This document shows, one piece after another, positions 1-10,991 of a DNA stretch of 64,000 nt. The DNA is from Lolium rigidum. Lineage: Eukaryota; Streptophyta; Magnoliopsida; Poales; Poaceae. The notes beneath the pieces were generated by a model. It saw only the letters and a list, made by a program, of their open reading frames with translations, searched no databases and was not told the origin of the DNA. The stretch lies in contig NC_061512.1 in assembly GCF_022539505.1 (NCBI RefSeq), positions 249,070,510 through 249,134,509 on the forward strand, written 5' to 3'. The translations under genes were made by a program, and so were the position numbers. Each line of letters starts with the position of its first letter. Position 1 is the stretch's first letter.

Positions 1-512
1 AAGAATTGTCCCAATGCATGGCATGGACAGTACTGTGGCAAGAGCAAAGATGCAACCATTGTACTTGAGGCCGTTGCATCGCAAGATTTGTGGATTTGGA
101 ATTGCTTTTTTGTTTGTCGGGGACACTCAATGACATCAACGTGCTGCAAAGGTCCCCTTTATTTGCCAAATTGGCAAATGGGGAAGCACCCACTTGCAAC
201 TACAAGGTCATGAACAATGAGTACAGAATGGGATACTACCTAGCCATGTCATCTATCCGTATTGGGCAACTTTTGTTAAGTCTGTGAAGGATCCCCAAGA
301 TAGAATAGAAGTTGAATTTGCCAAAGCCCAAGAAGCAGCTCGCAAGGATATTGAGAGAGCCTTTGGTGTTTTGCAAGCAAGGTTTGCCATTGTTCGTGGC
401 TCAGCCAGATTTTGGGACAAGAAAACCCTTGTCAACATCATGACATGTTGTGTGATTCTTCACAACATGATCATCGAGGATGAAAGAGAGTTGAGCATGC
501 CCTGCTTCTATG
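1..512 (+). pseudogene. PIF/Harbinger transposase relic (5' end outside window)
   Basis: This is the C-terminal half of a Harbinger-type DDE nuclease (the plant ALP1-like family). Visible landmarks in order are NCPNAWHGQYCGK, the second catalytic Asp in NDINVL (about 130-150), and the third acidic residue in ERAFGVLQARFAIV (about 350-395), followed by the usual CCVILHNMIIEDE tail. The frame is broken in a T-run near 107-113 and again near 243-255, where the expected LADGIYP motif is damaged. The segment with the first catalytic Asp lies before base 1. The similarity stops near 512, where LTR-derived sequence starts without a visible terminal repeat. An inactive fragment; family assignment is firm, boundaries are not. 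Confidence 0.85.
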
Positions 513-985
513 ACAATGATCTCATGAGCTGCCTTACAGGATTGAGATCCATATGATGTAACTGGTGTTGTGTTTGTTGGGATCCGATAAATTGTGGAAC
601 TGTGATCAGATTGTTCATCATATTATTATACTACTGTTATTTAATATCTTGCATGCTCTCCGGTACTTGTAGTTACCTTGATTAAGGGCCTTTTTGTTGT
701 GGCTGGCTGTGGCTGGCTGTGGGTGCTGTGCAGAAAAGCTGCTGTCTAGGAGAAGCGGCTTTTTTGAGTGGAAGTCTTTGGCAAACCAGCTGGCTGTCTG
801 GCTGTAAACTGTTGAATTGTCTGAAACACCCTTACATTCATGAAAAGTCGTACTGTCGCTGCTTCACGTGTAATAAATAGAATATGCATCTAAAATTCAA
901 GTCGAACTTTATATCCATACAATTGTCATTACATAACCATCGGGAATATAGTTGTCCAAAATTCATTTCCACTACATTATACTAG

Positions 986-1294
986 CTAATTCCTACATTG
1001 TCTAGAAATGAACAACGTGTTGGCAATGTCGTCACGTGTTCCGTTCATGCCTCTTGTGTGTACTTCACCCGACACATGATCACTAGGCAAGGTAATTGTT
1101 TGCCTCTGGACCTTGCGCATGTAATCCTCATCTGCATCACATCGATTAAACTGTTTATCACGCAAGTTGGAGTCTCTAATGAAATTGTGAAGCACACAAC
1201 AAGCAATGATAATTCTCTTATGTGTAACCAAATCGAAATGAGGGATACCTTTCAAAATGCACCACTTATTCTTCAAGATCCCAAAGATGCGCAT
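986..1294 (-). pseudogene. PIF/Harbinger transposase, C-terminal fragment
   Basis: About 100 codons matching the end of a Harbinger nuclease: FGILKNKWCIL corresponds to the ERxFGxLKxRF region, followed by CCVLHNFIRD. The glutamate that normally precedes FG is missing because the fragment starts there. It lies directly downstream (minus strand) of the Myb-like ORF, so an internal deletion has removed most of the transposase. It cannot be catalytically active. Confidence 0.82.
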
Positions 1295-1301
1295 CTCACA
1301 T

Positions 1302-2242
1302 CTACTTGTTCATCTCATTGTGCATCCTTTGAAGATAGTCAAGCCTCCCCTCAGATGTCTCAAATGCTGCCAACAACTCCCTATGCTCCGTTTTCACTGC
1401 TAGCTTACTAGCTGTGAACATGAGGTCAGTGCCTTCTTTGATTCCACATTCTCGAAACATAGAAATAAACTCCTTCATTGTTGGAACAGAGTCACCCATG
1501 CCGCAAGAACCTCCAGCATCGCCCCTTCCAAATGAAACAAGGTTGGTCAAGGCTGTTTTGTAGTCTATGTCGAAGGGGCTCTCTTTCTCCTTCTCTCCAC
1601 CACCAAACTTGAGGTGCTTCACGAAGTTTGGTGTTTTTTTTGGAGGCATCATAGTTATCATCCACTGGAATTGCAGCTTCCTTGTCTGCTCCTGTTTCCT
1701 CTTCCCCAGGGATGGTCGAAGATTCTCCGGTGACATGAGCCTTACTAAACATGACATCAAGTTGTGTCAAGTTGGCGGGTGGTCCATATCTGAACTTGAC
1801 ATGCTGGGGACGATACTGCAAATAGAACACAACAAATAAATTAGACAACTATTATCAATCGAATCACAATAGACAAAAAGATAACACAGAGCATGAATAT
1901 ATAACTTACTTGCAGGTGAGTCTGCCACCAATCATTATCTGCATCCATAGTTTTTGTTTCCGGATCCCAACCTAGCCCGGTTGCATTTAGCAACTCCATC
2001 CAACCGGTGTATTCTTTTTTTAAAGAATCCCATTTGTTCTTAAATTGCTTCTTTGTTAATCTTTTTCCCGTTTTCTCGGCAAATTTATCCTCAAGATTCT
2101 TGTACCCCTTCCTACTCAAACAACCTCCATCCCTATTATTTGCATTGACTTCCTCCATACAAATGTCGCAAAAAAATGAAGGTAGTGTGCATCCCAAGTT
2201 GCCTTCTCCATGGAAATGGGGGACACAAGCTATAACACACAA
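1302..2242 (-). pseudogene. Myb/SANT-like protein of Harbinger element (2 exons, frameshifted)
   Basis: This is the second gene of PIF/Harbinger elements, a DNA-binding Myb/SANT-like protein that works with the transposase. Exon 1 (2242-1910) encodes a Myb_DNA-bind_3-type domain with GYKNLEDKF, KNKWDSLKKEY and GLGWDPETKTMDADNDWW. It ends at a consensus donor (GTAAGT). The intron ends TTTGCAG and exon 2 begins at 1815. Exon 2 changes frame in an A8/T8 run near 1628-1640, then continues with the acidic linker and the C-terminal part ending near 1302. The start at 2242 is the first Met; the true start could be further upstream. Family call is firm; function is lost or doubtful because of the frameshift. 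Confidence 0.78.
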
Positions 2243-3772
2243 AAAACTAGAGAATTACTATACGAAATAGTTCTACAATCTACCTAATCACAATGTGCTA
2301 AGCAAGCAGAAAGACATAAAAATTATGCACTGACTGCTACCATATCCATCTAGCACTAACACTGGAACATACACCAAAAATTCATGCACTGACTTCATTC
2401 ATACACACGGTATCTAGCAGCAATATCTAGCAGCAAATCATCCAATTACTTCATTCATACACATGGTATCTAGCAGCAAATCAGAAACTGAAAGCACAAA
2501 ATATTGGAAGAAATGGGGGAGGGGCGCTCGGCCCGGAATTGTCCTCACCAAGCAGCGCCGGAGCGGAGGGGGCCGTCGCGGAGGGGATCAGAGGCGGCGA
2601 CGGGAGGAGGCGACGGGGAGGCACGGTGGTGCGGCGACGTGACGCAGCGACGGAACGCGGCAACGGGAGGAGGCGATGGGAGGAGGCGCGGTCGTGCGGC
2701 GACGTGAGGAGGCGACGTTGCGGCGGCTTAGTAGAGGGAAACCTAGCGAGAGCTGGGTGACTCGTCGATAGAAAGAACGAGAAAGGGAAAGAAAAAAGAA
2801 AATGCTCGGTTCGGGTCTGGACGACTTGCAGGGAAGCTCGGGAAGCACCTAAAACGGTGCTTTTCCCCATCTGAAGGAAAACGCCTGGCTTTTGTAAAAG
2901 CCCACCGCGCAGCCGAGCCCTTTGGCTCGTTTGGGCTGCTTATTTTCATGGAAAGCCTCCAAAAGCTGGAACAAAAGGGCCCTAAGTAGTTGCATGTATC
3001 TCCAAGAGGGACTATTTATGCTCAATAGTGGGTTCATGCCTCTAGTTTTCTGGAAGAGTGACAATAACTTCTAATATTGTAGATGTGATGTTGCTACTAG
3101 GGAGAAAACAACAATATTTTGTCTAAGGATGATTCTATTGTTTACTTTACCACATTGCTTAATGCGATAATCTGTTGCTTGCAACTTAATACTAGAAGGG
3201 GTTCGGATGATAACCAGAAGGTGGATTATTAGTCATAGATGCAGTTGGATTACGGTCTATGTATTATGTTGTAATGCCTAATTAAATACTACAGTAACCT
3301 TTATCTTTTCATAGCATGCATTGTCATGCCCTCACAATTATCAATTGCCCAACTGTAATTTATTCACCCAACACATGTTATTTGGAGAGTTACCACTAGT
3401 GTCGATAGCTGGAAACCCCGGTCCTTCTGTCATCATCATTGCTCTACAGTCAACTACGCACTGGAATATTTTCCGGTGCCATCTCCTCTGTGCTACTGCT
3501 GCTGTGTGATACGTCTCAAACGTATCTATAATTTCTTATGTTCCATGCTACTTTTATGACAATACTTGAATGTTTTATACATACTTTACAACATTATTAT
3601 ACATTTTCCGGCACTAACCTATTAACAAGATGCCGAAGCGCCAGTTGCTGTTTTCTGCTGTTTTTGGTTTCAGAAATCCTAGTAAGGAAATATTCTCGGA
3701 ATTGGACGAAATCAACGCCCAGGGTCCTATTTTTACACGAAGCTTCCAGAAGTGGGGCCACGAGGTGGCCAG

Positions 3773-3819
3773 ACACTAGGGCGGCGCGGCCCAAGCCCTG
3801 GCCGCGCCGGCCTAGTGTG
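3773..3819 (+). repeat. GC-rich inverted repeat in LTR U3
   Basis: The arms ACACTAGG + CGGCGCGGCC and GGCCGCGCCG + CCTAGTGT pair across a short spacer, upstream of the putative TATA-like box of this LTR. Homologous inverted repeats with different but still pairing outer arms occur in nearly every Gypsy LTR of the window (for example 5696-5759, 16544-16610, 34420-34469). Confidence 0.75.
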
Positions 3820-4507
3820 TGGGCCCCTCGTGACGCCCCCTGACCTACCCTTCCGCCTACAAATAGTCTTCGTCGCGAAACCCCCTGTACCGAGAGCCAC
3901 GATACGGAAAACCTTCCAGAGACGCCGCCGTCGCGAATCCCATCTCGGGGGATTCAGGAGATCGCCTCCGGCACCCTGCCGGAGAGGGGAATCATCACCG
4001 GAGGGGCTCTACATCATCATGCCCGCCTCCGGATTGATGCGTGAGTAGTTCATCCTTGGACTATGGGTCCATAGAAGTAGCTAGATGGTTGTCTTCTCCG
4101 CTTGTGCTATCATTATTTAGATCTTGTGAGCTCCCTAACATGATCAAGATCATCTATTTGTAATGCTACATGTTGTGTTTGGCGGGATCCGATGAATATA
4201 GAATATTATGTTAAGTTGATTATCAATCTATCATATATGTGTTGTTTATGTTCTTGCATGCTCTCCGTTGCTAGTAGAGGCTCTAGCCAAGTTGATACTT
4301 GTAACTCCAAGAGGGGTAATTATGCTCGATAGTGGGTTCATGCCTCCATTTAATCCGGGACATGAGGACGAAAGTTCTAAGGTTGTGGATGTGCTGTTGC
4401 TACTAGGGATAAAACATCGATGCTTTGTCTAAGGATATTTGTGTTGATTACATTACGCGCCATACTTAATGCAATTATCTGTTTTTTACAACTTAATCTG
4501 GAAGGGG

Positions 4508-7500
4508 TGATGTCTACTCACGCTTCTTTTCCTGTAGACAGTGTTGGGCCTCCAAGAGCAGAGGTTTGTAGAACAGCAGCAAGTTTTCCCTTAAGTGGAT
4601 CACCCAAGGTTTATCGAACTCAGGGAGGAAGAGGTCAAAGATATCCCTCTCAAGCAACCCTGCAATCACGATACAAGAAGTCTCTTGTGTCCCCAACACA
4701 CCTAATACACTTGTCAGATGTATAGGTGCACTAGTTCGGCGAAGAGATAGTGAAATACAAGTAGTATGGATGGTGGTAATATTGCAGAAAGTAAAGATGC
4801 AGTAAAACAGTAAACAAGCGGCGCCAGAAAATAGCTTGCTGGCGTAGGAAGCAAATCTTTGTGGTGGAAACAAGGCCTAGGGATCATACTTTCGCTAGTG
4901 GACACTCTCAGCATTGATCACATAATAAATAAGTTCTCTTTCCTTTGTGCTACATATACTCTTGTTGGATGATGAATACCACTAATTGTGTAGGATTACA
5001 CGAACCCTCAATGCCGGAGTTAACAAGCTCCACAACATTCGATATTCATGTTTAAGTAACCTTAGAGTATAATAGATCTTTGCAAAATAAACCAAATACT
5101 AACATAGCATGCACACTGTCACCATCACACTACGAAGGAGGCATAAATCACATCAATACTATCATAGCGATAATCAACTCCATAACCTACAAGATATTAT
5201 GATCATAATCTACGACAAGAACTACACGATGCACACACTGTCACCATTACACCATGCAGGAGGAATAGACTACTTTAATAACATCACATGAGTAGCACAT
5301 AGACTAGTAGCGATACAAAGCTCATATAAATCTCAATCATGTAAGGCCGCTCATCAGATTATTGTATTGAAGTACATAGAGAGATATTAACCACATAGCT
5401 ACCGGTACAGCCCCGAGCCTTGATACGTCTCCAACGTATCGATAATTTCTTATGTTCCATGCTACATTATTGATGATATCTACATGTTTTACACACATTA
5501 TATGTCGTATTTACGCATTTTCTGGAACTAACCTATTAACAAGATGCCGAAGAGCCAGTTGCTGTTTTCTGCTGTTTTTGGTTTCGTAAATCCTAGTAAC
5601 GAAATATTCTCGGAATTGGACGAAATCAACGCCCAGGTTCCTATTTTGCCCGGAAGCATCCAGAACACCCGAGAGCCGCCAGAGAGGGGCCACGTGGGGC
5701 CCACACATGGTGGCGGCGCGGCCCAGGCCCTGGCCGCGCCGACCTATGGTGTGGGCCCCTCGTGCCGCCTCTTTACCTGCCCTTTCGCCTACTTAAAGCC
5801 TCCGTCGCGAAACCCCCAGTACCGAGAGCCACGATACGGAAAACCTTCCAGAGACGCCGCCGCCGCGAATCCCATCTCGGTGGATTCAGGAGATCGCCTC
5901 CGGCACCCTGCCGGAGAGGGGATTCATCTCCCGGAGGACTCTTCATCGCCATGATCGCCTCCGGAGTGATGAGTGAGTAGTTCACCCTCGGACTATGGGT
6001 CCATAGCAGTAGCTAGATGGTCGTCTTCTCCTTATGTGCTTCATTGTTGGATCTTGTGAGCTGCCTAACATGATCAAGATCATCTATCTGTAATACTATA
6101 TGTTGTGTTTGTCGAGATCCGATGGATAGAGAATACTATGTTATGGTGATTATCAATCTATTACTTATGTGTTGTTTATGATCTTGCATGCTCTCCGTTA
6201 CTAGTAGAGGCTCTGGCCAAGTTTTTACTCTTAACTCCAAGAGGGGGTATTTATGCTCGATAGTGGGTTCATGCCTTCATTGATACCGGGACGATGACGA
6301 AAAGTTCTAAGGTTGTGATGTGCTGTTGCCACTAGGGATAAAACATTGATTCTATGTCTAAGGATGTAGTTGTCGATTACATTACGCACCATACTTAATG
6401 CAATTGTCCGTTGCTTTGCAACTTAATACCGAATGGGGTTCGGATGATAACCTCGAAGGTGGACTTTTTAGGCATAGATGCAGTTGGATGGCGGTCTATG
6501 TACTTTGTCGTAATGCCCAATTAAATCTCACTATATTTATCATATCATGTATATGCATTGTTATGCCCTTCTCTATTTTGTCAATTGCCCGATCGTAATT
6601 TGTTCACCCAACATGCTTTTATCTTATGGGAGAGACACCTCTAGTGAACCGTGGACCCCGGTCCTATTCTTTACATCGCATACAATCTACTCGCAATACT
6701 TGCTTTACTTGTTTTCTTGCAAACAATCATCTTCCACACAATACGGTTAATCCTTTGTTACGAGCAAGTCGGTGAGATTGACAACCTCACTGTTTCGTTG
6801 GGGCAAAGTACTTTGGTTGTGTTGTGCAGGTTCCACGTTGGCGCCGGAATCCCTGGTGTTGCGCCGCACTACATTTCGCCACCATCAACCTTCAACGTGC
6901 TTCTTGGCTCCTACTGGTTCGATAAACCTTGGTTTCTTTCTGAGGGAAAACTTGCCACTGTGCGCATCATACCTTCCTCTTGGGGTTCCCAATGGACGTG
7001 TACATCTACACGCATCAAGCCTCGATGGAGAACTACTCCCTCCTCATGGGAGCAGCAGCGGTGATGAAGATGGCGGTGGAGATGGCAGCGGTGTCGATGG
7101 AGAAGCCTTCCGGGGGCACTTCCCCGTCCCGGCGGCGTGCCGGAACAGAGACTCCTGTCCCCCAGATCTTGGCTTCGCGATGGCGGCGGCTCTGGAAGGT
7201 TTCGCGTACCGTGGCTTATTCGTCTTGGGGTTTTAGGTTAGGGACCTTATATAGGCGAAAGGGGAGCCTCGGAGGGGGTCTGGGGCCACCAGACACTAGG
7301 GCGGCGCGCCCCCCCTCCTGGGCCGCGCCGCCACCATGTGTGGGCCCCCTGTGGCCCCTCTCTGGCGGCTCTCGGGTGTTCTGGAAGCTCCCGAGGATTC
7401 TAAGATGCTGGGCGTTGATTTCGTCCAATTCCGAGAATATTTCCTTACTAGGATTTCTGAAACCAAAAACAGCAGAAAACGAGAACCGGCACTTCGGCAT

Positions 7501-7623
7501 CTCGTCAATAGGTTAGTTCCGGAAAACGCATCAAAACGATATAAAGTGTGAACAAAACATGTAGGTATTGTCATAAAACAAGCATGGAACATCAGAAATT
7601 ATAGATATGTTGGAGACGTATCA
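4508..7623 (-). repeat. NA1 3' LTR (left), interrupted by solo LTR
   Basis: 4508-5420 plus 7023-7623 gives 1,514 bp, matching the right LTR at 10992-12502 almost throughout. On the minus strand a TATA-like CCTATATAAGG box lies near 7242-7252, downstream of the GC-rich inverted repeat at about 7290-7350. A primer-site-like GGCGCCAGAAAATAGCTTG sits inside the LTR at about 4824-4842. Confidence 0.88.
5421..7017 (+). mobile_element. Solo LTR (LTR-A type), TSD AGCCT
   Basis: Starts TGATACGTCTCCAACGTATC and ends CACGCATCA, 1,597 bp. AGCCT is duplicated at 5416-5420 and 7018-7022, and the NA1 LTR reads straight through when the insert and one duplication are removed. It is the youngest layer of the 1-13 kb nest. 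It contains several CGA, CGAG and CTCG trinucleotide variants where sister copies have CAG or CTG (for example near 6290, 6690 and 6760). Confidence 0.92.
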
Positions 7624-10079
7624 GCATCCCCAAGCTTAGTTCCTACTCATCCTCGAGTAGGTAAACGATAACAAGAATAATTTCTGAGGTGACATGCTAC
7701 CATCATAATCTTGATCAACATTATTGTAAAGCATATGACATGAATGGAGTGATTCAAAGCAATGATCTATAGTTTGACAAATAGATGACATATAGCAAAA
7801 CTTTTCATGAATAGTACTTTCAAGACAAGCATCAAAAAGTCTTGCATAAGGGTTAACTCATAAAGCAATAAATTCAAAGTAAAGGCATCAAAGCAACACA
7901 AAGGAAGATATAAGTTTCAGCAGTTGCTTTCAACTTTCAACATGCATATCTCATGGATAATTGTCAACATAGAGTAATATGATGAATGCAAATAAGCAAG
8001 TATGTAAGAATCAATGCACAGCTTGACACAAGTGTTTGCTTCTAAGATGGAAGGAAATGGGTAAACCGACTCAACAATAAAGTAAAAGATAGGCCCTTCG
8101 CAGAGGGAAGCAGGATTAAATCATGTGCTAGAGCTTTTCAAGTTTTGAAATCATATAGAGAGCATAAAAGTAAAATTTTGAGAGGTGTTTGTTGTTGTCA
8201 ACGAATGGTAATGGGTACTCTAACTACCTTATCAACCAGACTTTCAAGAGCGGCTCCCATGAAGGACGTTATTTCTACCAGCAAGGTAGATCATCCCTCT
8301 TCTCTTTTGTTTACACATGTACTTTAGTTTTATTTATTAGATGACACTCCCCCAACCTTTTCTTACACAAGCCATGGCTAACCGAATCCTCGGGTGCCTT
8401 CCAACATTCACATACCATGGAGGAGTGTCTATTTGCAAATTTAAGTTGCTTACTGATAGATCAGAGCAAAACATGTGAAGAGAATTATTAATGCAAGTTA
8501 ATTAATTGGGGCTGGGAACCCCGTTGCCAGCTCTTTTTGCAAAATTATTGGATAAGCGGATGAAGCCACTAGTCCATTGTGAAAGTCTGTCCGAAGTAAA
8601 TGACAAGATCGAAAGATAAAACACCACATACTTCCTCATGAGCTATAAAACATTGACACAAATAAGAGATAATAGCTTTTGAATTGTTTAAAGGTAGCAC
8701 ATGAAGTATTTACTTGAAATGGCAGGAAATACCACATAGTAGGTAGATATGGTGGACACAAATGGCATGGGTTTTGGCTCAAGGTTTTGGATGCACGAGA
8801 AGTATTCCCTCTCAGTACAAGGCTTAGGCTAGCAAGGTTGTTTGAAGCAAACACAAGTATGAACCGGTACAGCAAAACTTACATAAAAACATATTGCAAG
8901 CATTATAAGACTCTACACTGTCTTCCTTGTTGCTCAAACACTCTTACCAGAAAATATCTAGACCTTAGAGAGACCAATCATGCAAACCAATTTTCAACAA
9001 GCTCTACGGTAGTTCTCCACTACTAGATTTAAACTACATGATGCAAGAGCTTAAACATGATTTATGAGAGCTCAAAACAATTGCCAAGTATCAAGTTATT
9101 CAAAACCATATGAAGCATTTTCTGATTCCAACCAAATAGCAACAAGTGAAGCGATCAACTTTCGCCCTTGAACATTAAAAGCATGAATGAAGAACACTAG
9201 TGTTCATATGAAAAAGCGGAGCGTGTCTCTCTCCCACACAAGGATGAACTTATAAAAATAACAAAACGAAAATAAAAGCACACAGACGCTCCAAGTAAAG
9301 TACATAAGATGTGACGGAATAAAAATATAGTTTCACTAGAAGAAACCTGATAAGTTGTCGATGAAGAAGGGGATGCCTTGGGCATCCCCAAGCTTAGATG
9401 CTTGAGTCTTCTTAAAATATGCAGGGATGAACCACCGGGGCATCCCCAAGCTTAGACCTTTCACTCTTCTCGATCACATTATATCACACTCTTCTATTGA
9501 CCCTTGAAAACTTCCTCCACACCAAACTTTAAGCAAACTCATTAGAGGGTTAGTGCATAATAAAAATTCACATGTTAAGAGGTGACACAATCATTCTTAA
9601 CACTTCTGGACATTGCACAAAACTTCTGAAAGTTAATGGAACAAAGAAACCCATTCAACAAAGCAAAAGCGGCAATGCGAAATAAAAGGCAGAATCTGTC
9701 AAAAACAGAACAGTCCGTAAAGATGCTTCTGGACTGGGCACTTAACTTGCTCAAATGGAAAAACTCAAAACTAATGAAAGTTGCGTACATATCTGAGGAT
9801 CACGCTCGTAATTTTGTAGATTTTTTCGAATTTTTTACAGAGACTTATGCCAGAATTCGTGACAGACAAGCAATGCTGTTTCTGCGCAGCGATCCCAAAT
9901 ATAACATCAACTTTAACATAGAAACTTTACTTGGCACAAAAACATGATAAGGAGAGGTTGCTACAGTAGTAAACAACTTCCAAGACTCAACAAAACAAAA
10001 ATTGCTGTAGTAAAATAAACACATGGGTTATATCCCAAGAAATTCTTTCTTTGTAGCCATTAAGATGGGCTCAGCAGTT
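7624..10079 (-). other. NA1 3' noncoding region with purine tracts
   Basis: About 2.4 kb between the NA1 ORF and its 3' LTR; no convincing ORF. The purine tract (minus strand CTAAGCTTGGGGATGC) touches the LTR at 7624. Two further copies of that motif lie at about 9384 and 9440. The same region is shared, collinear, with NA2 (48918-51349), with G3 (plus strand, about 31504-34137) and, more weakly, with E10 (16881-18660). Confidence 0.7.
9369..9389 (-). repeat. Perfect short hairpin beside internal purine tract
   Basis: Arms GGGGATGCC and GGCATCCCC are separated by a 3-base loop and sit directly beside an internal CCCCAAGCTTAG motif. The same hairpin occurs in NA2 near 50640-50660 and, degenerate, in G3 near 32225-32245. 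Role unknown. Confidence 0.7.
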
Positions 10080-10826
10080 TTAATGATGCACTCGCAAGAA
10101 ATAGTATTTGAAGCGAAAGAGGGCATCAAGAAGCAAATTCATAACACATTTAAGCCTAACCCACTTCCTATGAAAAGGAATCTTGTACACAAATAAATTC
10201 ATGAAGAACAAAGTGTCAAGCATAGAAAAGCAACACAAGCGCAATTTCAAGATTCTCAACATAAAGAGGGGAAACTTAATATTATTAAGATGCATATAAC
10301 CATATTTCCCTCTCTCATAATAACTTTCAGTAGCATCATGAACAAACTCAACAATATAAGTATCACATAAAACATTCTTGTCATGAGCCACATGCATAAA
10401 ATTATTACTCTCCACATAAGCATAATCAATTTTATTAGTTGTAGTGGGAGCAAATTCAACAAAGTAGCTATCATTATTATTCTCATCAAGTGTAGGAGGC
10501 ATAGTATAATCATCATAAAATTTACTCTCCATAGTAGGCGGCACCAAAAGACCACTATCATTATAATCATCATAAATAGGAGGCAAAGTATCATCAAAGA
10601 AATTTTTCTCCTCAATGCTTGGGGGACTAAAAATATCATGCTCATCAAAACCAGCTTCCCCAAGCTTAGAATTTTCCATATCATTAACAACAATGGTGTT
10701 CAAAGCATTCATACTAATATCATTGCTACCAGCATGCAAATAAGATTCCATAGGTTTTTTAATTTTCGCAGCAAACAATCCATGTCTTACCTCAGGAAAT
10801 AAAATAAGAAGCTCATTGTTGTCCAT
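10080..10826 (-). CDS. Conserved 248-aa ORF of non-autonomous Gypsy element NA1
   Basis: An uninterrupted ORF starting 138 bases after the primer site, in the place where gag normally starts. I do not recognise a domain. The N-terminal third starts MDNNELLILFPEVRHGLF. The middle is acidic with repeats of the type FFDDTLPPIYDDYNDS and VPPTMESKFYDDY. A later block contains DATESYYERGKYG. The C-terminal ~70 residues are rich in Leu, Phe, Lys and Arg (RKWVRLKCV, ending FLRVHH). The homologous ORF in NA2 (51350-52084) differs by many substitutions and by codon-sized indels, yet neither is broken, whereas all pol-type ORFs in the window are. That suggests it was maintained while the elements were active. 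It could be a divergent gag-like or RNA-binding protein; that is a guess. Confidence 0.7.
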   Translation of the reverse strand: MDNNELLILFPEVRHGLFAAKIKKPMESYLHAGSNDISMNALNTIVVNDMENSKLGEAGFDEHDIFSPPSIEEKNFFDDTLPPIYDDYNDSGLLVPPTMESKFYDDYTMPPTLDENNNDSYFVEFAPTTTNKIDYAYVESNNFMHVAHDKNVLCDTYIVEFVHDATESYYERGKYGYMHLNNIKFPLFMLRILKLRLCCFSMLDTLFFMNLFVYKIPFHRKWVRLKCVMNLLLDALFRFKYYFLRVHH

Positions 10827-10963
10827 TATGCCTAACTAGTGTAAAACAAGAAACAAAAAGATGCAATTGCAGGATCTAAAGGAAATAGCTTCGAGTACTT
10901 ACAACGGCGCCGGAAAATAGCTTAGTAGCCGAGATCCGAAGTGTGAGTACCATTTACCTTTCC

Positions 10964-10981
10964 TCCCCGGCAACGGCGTCA
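10964..10981 (-). promoter_or_regulatory. Primer binding site of NA1 (Asp-tRNA type)
   Basis: On the minus strand this reads TGACGCCGTTGCCGGGGA, one mismatch from the Asp-tRNA-type site TGGCGCCGTTGCCGGGGA seen in NA2. It lies 10 bases from the LTR end at 10992. A second, partial copy (ACGGCGCCGGAAAATAGC) lies at about 10903-10920. Confidence 0.8.
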
Positions 10982-10991
10982 GAAAATAGCT

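Larger units (their letters stand above)
686..2982 (-). mobile_element. PIF/Harbinger element, internally deleted, TSD TAA
   Basis: Both ends are visible. The left end starts GGGCCTTTTTGTT at 686, and the right end read on the minus strand starts GGGCCCTTTTGTT at 2982. TAA lies at 683-685 and again at 2983-2985, the 3-bp duplication expected of PIF/Harbinger. Both element genes lie on the minus strand: a Myb/SANT-like ORF and the tail of the transposase. The body of the transposase, with its catalytic residues, is absent, so this 2,297-bp copy is a deletion derivative. About 2500-2870 is a GC-rich leader with internal GCGACGGGAGGAGGCG-type repeats whose apparent ORFs look like low-complexity artefacts. 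Confidence 0.88.
513..3506 (+). mobile_element. Old LTR fragment (LTR-X), first part, split by Harbinger element
   Basis: 513-685 and 2986-3506 read as one continuous LTR once the 686-2985 insertion is removed. Phrases shared with the other Gypsy LTRs here include TTGGGATCCGAT, CTTGCATGCTCTCC and GGTGGATTATT. The 5' end is truncated against the transposase relic at about 512. The LTR resumes at 13085 after the nested solo LTR. It is the oldest layer of this nest. Confidence 0.7.

Noticed and set aside
2481..2949. Overlapping GC-rich ORFs on both strands
   Set aside because: Low-complexity Arg/Pro/Ser frames inside the Harbinger leader, made by GCG/GAGG repeats; no domain.
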